Positions 59,813 through 64,000 of a stretch of 64,000 nt of DNA are shown in pieces. Origin of the DNA: JAIVJG01 sp964236735 (lineage in GTDB: Bacteria > Acidobacteriota > Blastocatellia > Pyrinomonadales > Pyrinomonadaceae); the NCBI GenBank assembly GCA_964236735.1, contig CAXSFM010000023.1, positions 1-64,000 of the forward strand. Direction: 5' to 3'. Positions within the stretch are counted from its first letter, which is position 1, and the number at the start of each line of letters is the position of its first letter. The notes under the pieces are model-generated. The model did no database searches. It was not told the DNA's origin and saw nothing but the letters and a program-made list of their open reading frames with translations. The translations under genes were made by a program, and so were the position numbers.

Positions 59813-59856
59813 AGGACGGCGATTGCTCACCGAAGCACGCCGTCCTATTTCTTTTT
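59813..59856 (+). terminator. Rho-independent terminator
   Basis: AGGACGGCG (59813-59821) pairs with CGCCGTCCT (59838-59846), followed by ATTTCTTTTT. Ends the histone-like transcript. Confidence 0.85.
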
Positions 59857-59893
59857 GCATGGTTGAGAGACGCGGATTGCTGATGGAGCGTCT

Positions 59894-60361
59894 ATGATTC
59901 ATGTCGCACTCGTCGAGCCGGAGATTCCGCCCAACACGGGCAACGTCGCGCGTCTGTGTGCGGCGACGCGCACGCCTCTACACATCGTCGGCGCGACGGG
60001 CTTTCGTCTCGATGATCGCGCGGTGCGACGCGCGGGTCTCGACTACTGGCCTGAAGTAAATCTGCGTCGCCATCTCGATCTCGATGCGCTGCACGCGAGC
60101 TTGCCCGACGCGCGTTTCGTCTATCTGACGACGAAGACGAAAGCGTCTTACACCGCATGGAAGTTCGATGCGAACGACTGTCTCGTCTTCGGGCGCGAGA
60201 CGCGGGGCTTGCCCGAAGACCTGCTGCACGCTAATTGGGAGAGATGCCTGACGATCCCGATGCTCAATCCGAAAGTTCGTAGCCTCAACCTCGCCACGTC
60301 CGTCGCCATCGTCCTCTATGAAGCGTTGAGGCAGGTTGGCGCGCTCGGCTCCCAAACATAA
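59894..60361 (+). CDS. trmL: tRNA (cytidine(34)-2'-O)-methyltransferase
   Basis: 155 residues, the usual length. SPOUT-fold enzyme that methylates the wobble base ribose of tRNA-Leu. Key segments: IHVALVEPEIPPNTGNVARL, TPLHIVGATGFRLDDRAVRR, LVFGRETRGLPEDLL and IPMLNPKVRSLNLATSVAIV (trefoil-knot SAM site). typA follows on the same strand after a 130-bp gap. Confidence 0.92.
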   Translation: MIHVALVEPEIPPNTGNVARLCAATRTPLHIVGATGFRLDDRAVRRAGLDYWPEVNLRRHLDLDALHASLPDARFVYLTTKTKASYTAWKFDANDCLVFGRETRGLPEDLLHANWERCLTIPMLNPKVRSLNLATSVAIVLYEALRQVGALGSQT

Positions 60362-60491
60362 AAAGAGTCGATTTCCAGCCAAATCGTCAAACTTCGCAGG
60401 CGTGCGGGAGTAATTCCGCCGCGCGTGTTATGATGTGTGGTTTACATCAACGCCCGTCAAACATGCGGGCTTCAACTATGCAGGGGAAGAC

Positions 60492-62306
<1,815 letters not shown>

Positions 62307-62413
62307 CGAACGAAGCGGCGCGAGTTGTCGTCGTCCTTCTGGAAATCCGGCGCGCGTTCGCATAATCTGTTGCGTGCCGACTGCGATCAACGAGTCGGAG
62401 AGGTGATCTGGAA

Positions 62414-62614
62414 ATGAACAATAGGACTTGCTGGAACTGCGGCCATCTTCAGGAGCAACACAAAATCGAGGGCGGGTGCGCCTTCATGCAGGGCGCAGAA
62501 CGGTGCGACTGCCCCGCCTATGAAGACAGCGAATATAAGGGCGAGCAACGCAAGCGCGATACCTATACTTACTCCGACCACCGCCGCTTGAGTCCGACCA
62601 GAACGGGACGTTGA
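62414..62614 (+). CDS. Small cysteine-rich protein
   Basis: 66 residues from ATG 62414, after AGAGGTG. RTCWNCGHLQEQHKIEGGCA and RCDCPAY hold five cysteines and a histidine in a zinc-ribbon-like arrangement. The C-terminus is polar and basic. No family recognised. It is probably real because of the conserved-looking cysteine pattern and the ribosome binding site. Confidence 0.65.
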   Translation: MNNRTCWNCGHLQEQHKIEGGCAFMQGAERCDCPAYEDSEYKGEQRKRDTYTYSDHRRLSPTRTGR

Positions 62615-62685
62615 AACACAGCGCGACTGTCAACGCACTCACGCGTAATTCCCGCTTCGACTGTTATCTACCAGCAACGTGCGTC

Positions 62686-62874
62686 TCACGCGCCTGAAGC
62701 GTCTTCGTCATCAACTATTGTCTCCGCGCTCTCCTCATCTTCCGGTTTATAAACTTCATATCCCGTCCCGTCGTCGTAATAATAATTGCCCGGCTTGCCG
62801 TCCGGTTCGGCGCGCGACCCGGCGGGCGCATCTGTTGTATCATCGCCCGGTCGTTCTCTCATTTCATCTTCCAT
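62686..62874 (-). CDS. Small acidic protein, possible
   Basis: 62 residues, no signal or helix. Rich in Asp, Glu, Gly and Tyr (GNYYYDDGTGYEVYKPEDEE). No motif recognised. The frame is free of overlap with other genes on either strand, but low complexity leaves it uncertain. Confidence 0.45.
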   Translation of the reverse strand: MEDEMRERPGDDTTDAPAGSRAEPDGKPGNYYYDDGTGYEVYKPEDEESAETIVDDEDASGA

Positions 62875-62930
62875 CGCGTCACGCTCCGTGTATCAGACAC
62901 GCCGCGCGGTTAGCGCGCCATGACAAAAAA

Positions 62931-64000
62931 ATGTTGAAGAAGAATCGTCTCTCGACACTCTCGTCGCTGCTGCTCATTATCGCACTGACCGGCCACCAAT
63001 TCATCGCGGCGGCGCAACAACCGACGCCAGCGGCGCAAACGTCATCAACATCAAACGCGAAAAAGTTTGAGTTGACGGTGGACAGCATCATGCGCGGGCC
63101 TGACCTCGTGGGCTATCAACCGGCGAGCGTCTATTGGTCGCAGGATGGCCGCCGCGTCTATTTTCGCTGGAAGCGCGCGGGCGAGCCGCGTCTGAAAGAG
63201 ATGGACTGGTACGTCGTGGGCGCAGACGGCGCGGGGCTGCACAAGTTGACGGATGAAGAGGTGCGGCAAGCGCCGCCGTCGAACGGAGAACTCTCGAAGG
63301 ACAAGACGCTCACGGTCTTTGCGGAGGACGGCGACATCTTTCTCTACGACCACGCGAAGAACGCGCGGCGGCAGATCACGAGCACGACGGACGTTGAGAC
63401 GAATCCGCATTTCACCTTCGATCAAAAGCACATCTTCTTCACACGCCAGAATAATCTTTACGTGCTGCCGCTCGAAGGAGGCGCGGGCGCGCTCGAACAG
63501 TTGACGGACATTCGCGCGGGCGGCGGTAGTGGTGTTGATGGCGCGACAGCGGCGCGAGGCGGCGGCAGTTCGTCGGGCGGCGCGGGAGTGCAACTAAGCG
63601 TGAGTGGGCCGCAGCGCGGCGGCGTTGCGAGCGAGAGTCAGGAAGTCGTCAAGAAAGAGGAGCGCAACTTGCTCGAAGCCGTGCGCGAGAGCGCGGAGAA
63701 TCGAGAAGCGCAGGAGGCCAAGCGCAAGAAGAAAGAGAAGCGCCGCCCGTTTCAAGTTCCCGCCGGACAGTTCGCATCGAGCCTGCTGCTGTCGCCCGAT
63801 GGGGCATACATCGTCGCGACGTTGAGCGAGCAGGGGAGCGCGAAGAACACAGTCGTGCCGAACTACGTCACCGAGTCGGCCTACACGGAAGAGATTCCGG
63901 GACGCACGAAGGTCGGCGACGCGCAGGGACGCACGCGCCTCGCCGTCATCGCGGTCGAGACGGGTGAGGTGAAATGGGTCGAGCACGGGCAGCGCACAGC
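62931..64000 (+). CDS. S9-type (DPP IV/prolyl oligopeptidase-like) peptidase, N-terminal part
   Basis: Partial: it runs off the right edge. The first 357 residues are visible. Signal peptide (STLSSLLLIIALTGHQFIAA), then beta-propeller repeats of the DPP IV N-domain kind: PASVYWSQDGRRVYFRWKRA, GDIFLYDHAKNARRQITSTT, NPHFTFDQKHIFFTRQNNLY. A Gly-rich insert and a strongly charged helix (QEAKRKKKEKRRPFQVPAGQ) interrupt the propeller. The catalytic alpha/beta-hydrolase domain would lie beyond 64000. It would be periplasmic. The name rests on the propeller and signal only. Confidence 0.72.
   Translation, partial: MLKKNRLSTLSSLLLIIALTGHQFIAAAQQPTPAAQTSSTSNAKKFELTVDSIMRGPDLVGYQPASVYWSQDGRRVYFRWKRAGEPRLKEMDWYVVGADGAGLHKLTDEEVRQAPPSNGELSKDKTLTVFAEDGDIFLYDHAKNARRQITSTTDVETNPHFTFDQKHIFFTRQNNLYVLPLEGGAGALEQLTDIRAGGGSGVDGATAARGGGSSSGGAGVQLSVSGPQRGGVASESQEVVKKEERNLLEAVRESAENREAQEAKRKKKEKRRPFQVPAGQFASSLLLSPDGAYIVATLSEQGSAKNTVVPNYVTESAYTEEIPGRTKVGDAQGRTRLAVIAVETGEVKWVEHGQRT

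Overview
The window reads as a piece of a GC-rich (by eye roughly 60% G+C), Gram-negative chromosome. The gene content fits an Acidobacteriota bacterium, possibly class Blastocatellia: a very large Oar-type TonB receptor with an N-terminal carboxypeptidase-regulatory domain, a PEP-CTERM exported protein, a PilN/PilO/PilP-like cluster, many small secreted proteins of unknown function, and dense families of intergenic palindromes. This placement is inferred from gene content; no rRNA gene is present to confirm it. I saw no tRNA, rRNA or CRISPR array. All recognisable housekeeping genes appear intact.

Layout. 1-6.3 kb: a palindromic repeat, a small secreted protein, an enlarged lysyl-tRNA synthetase (lysS), a secreted lipocalin-like protein, a family-11 rhamnogalacturonan lyase and a heptose-phosphate adenylyltransferase. 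6.3-15.9 kb: mfd, a SurA-like chaperone/isomerase, an S4 RNA-binding protein, mreB, two membrane proteins and a tRNA dihydrouridine synthase. 15.9-19.0 kb: a lower-GC accessory island. It holds a GIY-YIG nuclease fused to a PUA/EVE-like domain, a VapBC-type pair, a MazEF pair and a DUF2442/DUF4160 pair. The first three units each end in a related imperfect palindrome that resembles an integron attC site. 19.0-25.5 kb: a type II NADH dehydrogenase, rpsO, pnp, a PEP-CTERM protein and a PEGA-domain protein. 25.5-34.6 kb: a small membrane protein, glyS with a train of small genes, the CCA-adding enzyme, an acyl-CoA dehydrogenase, an HXXEE membrane protein and a radical SAM/SPASM-like protein. 34.6-46.3 kb: a HigBA module, a membrane diguanylate cyclase, glpX, a DUF2085 protein, a cellulose-synthase-like glycosyltransferase, a REP-associated (RAYT) transposase between identical REP sequences, the TonB receptor and an EamA transporter. 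46.3-54.3 kb: small unknowns, an SPFH/zinc-ribbon protein with a zinc-ribbon partner, an S41 protease, a TonB C-terminal-domain protein, a GNAT acetyltransferase, an HD phosphohydrolase and ribA. 54.3-64 kb: an FHA-GGDEF cyclase, a pilN-pilO-pilP-prepilin cluster, a 38-residue histone-H1-like protein with a near-consensus promoter, trmL, typA and the 5' part of an S9-type peptidase that runs off the window.

Four repeat families dominate the intergenic DNA. Family A: five MITE-like palindromes of about 140-200 bp. Family B: eight hairpins built from ATGA/GTGATAA-type units; seven sit at gene 3' ends and several overlap the stop codon. Family C: a GACAGGAT-unit palindrome wrapped around a family B hairpin. 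REP elements: perfect 28-30 bp inverted repeats next to the RAYT transposase and the TonB receptor. The most unusual part of the window is the attC-like cassette island at 15.93-18.4 kb; the RAYT/REP locus is second.
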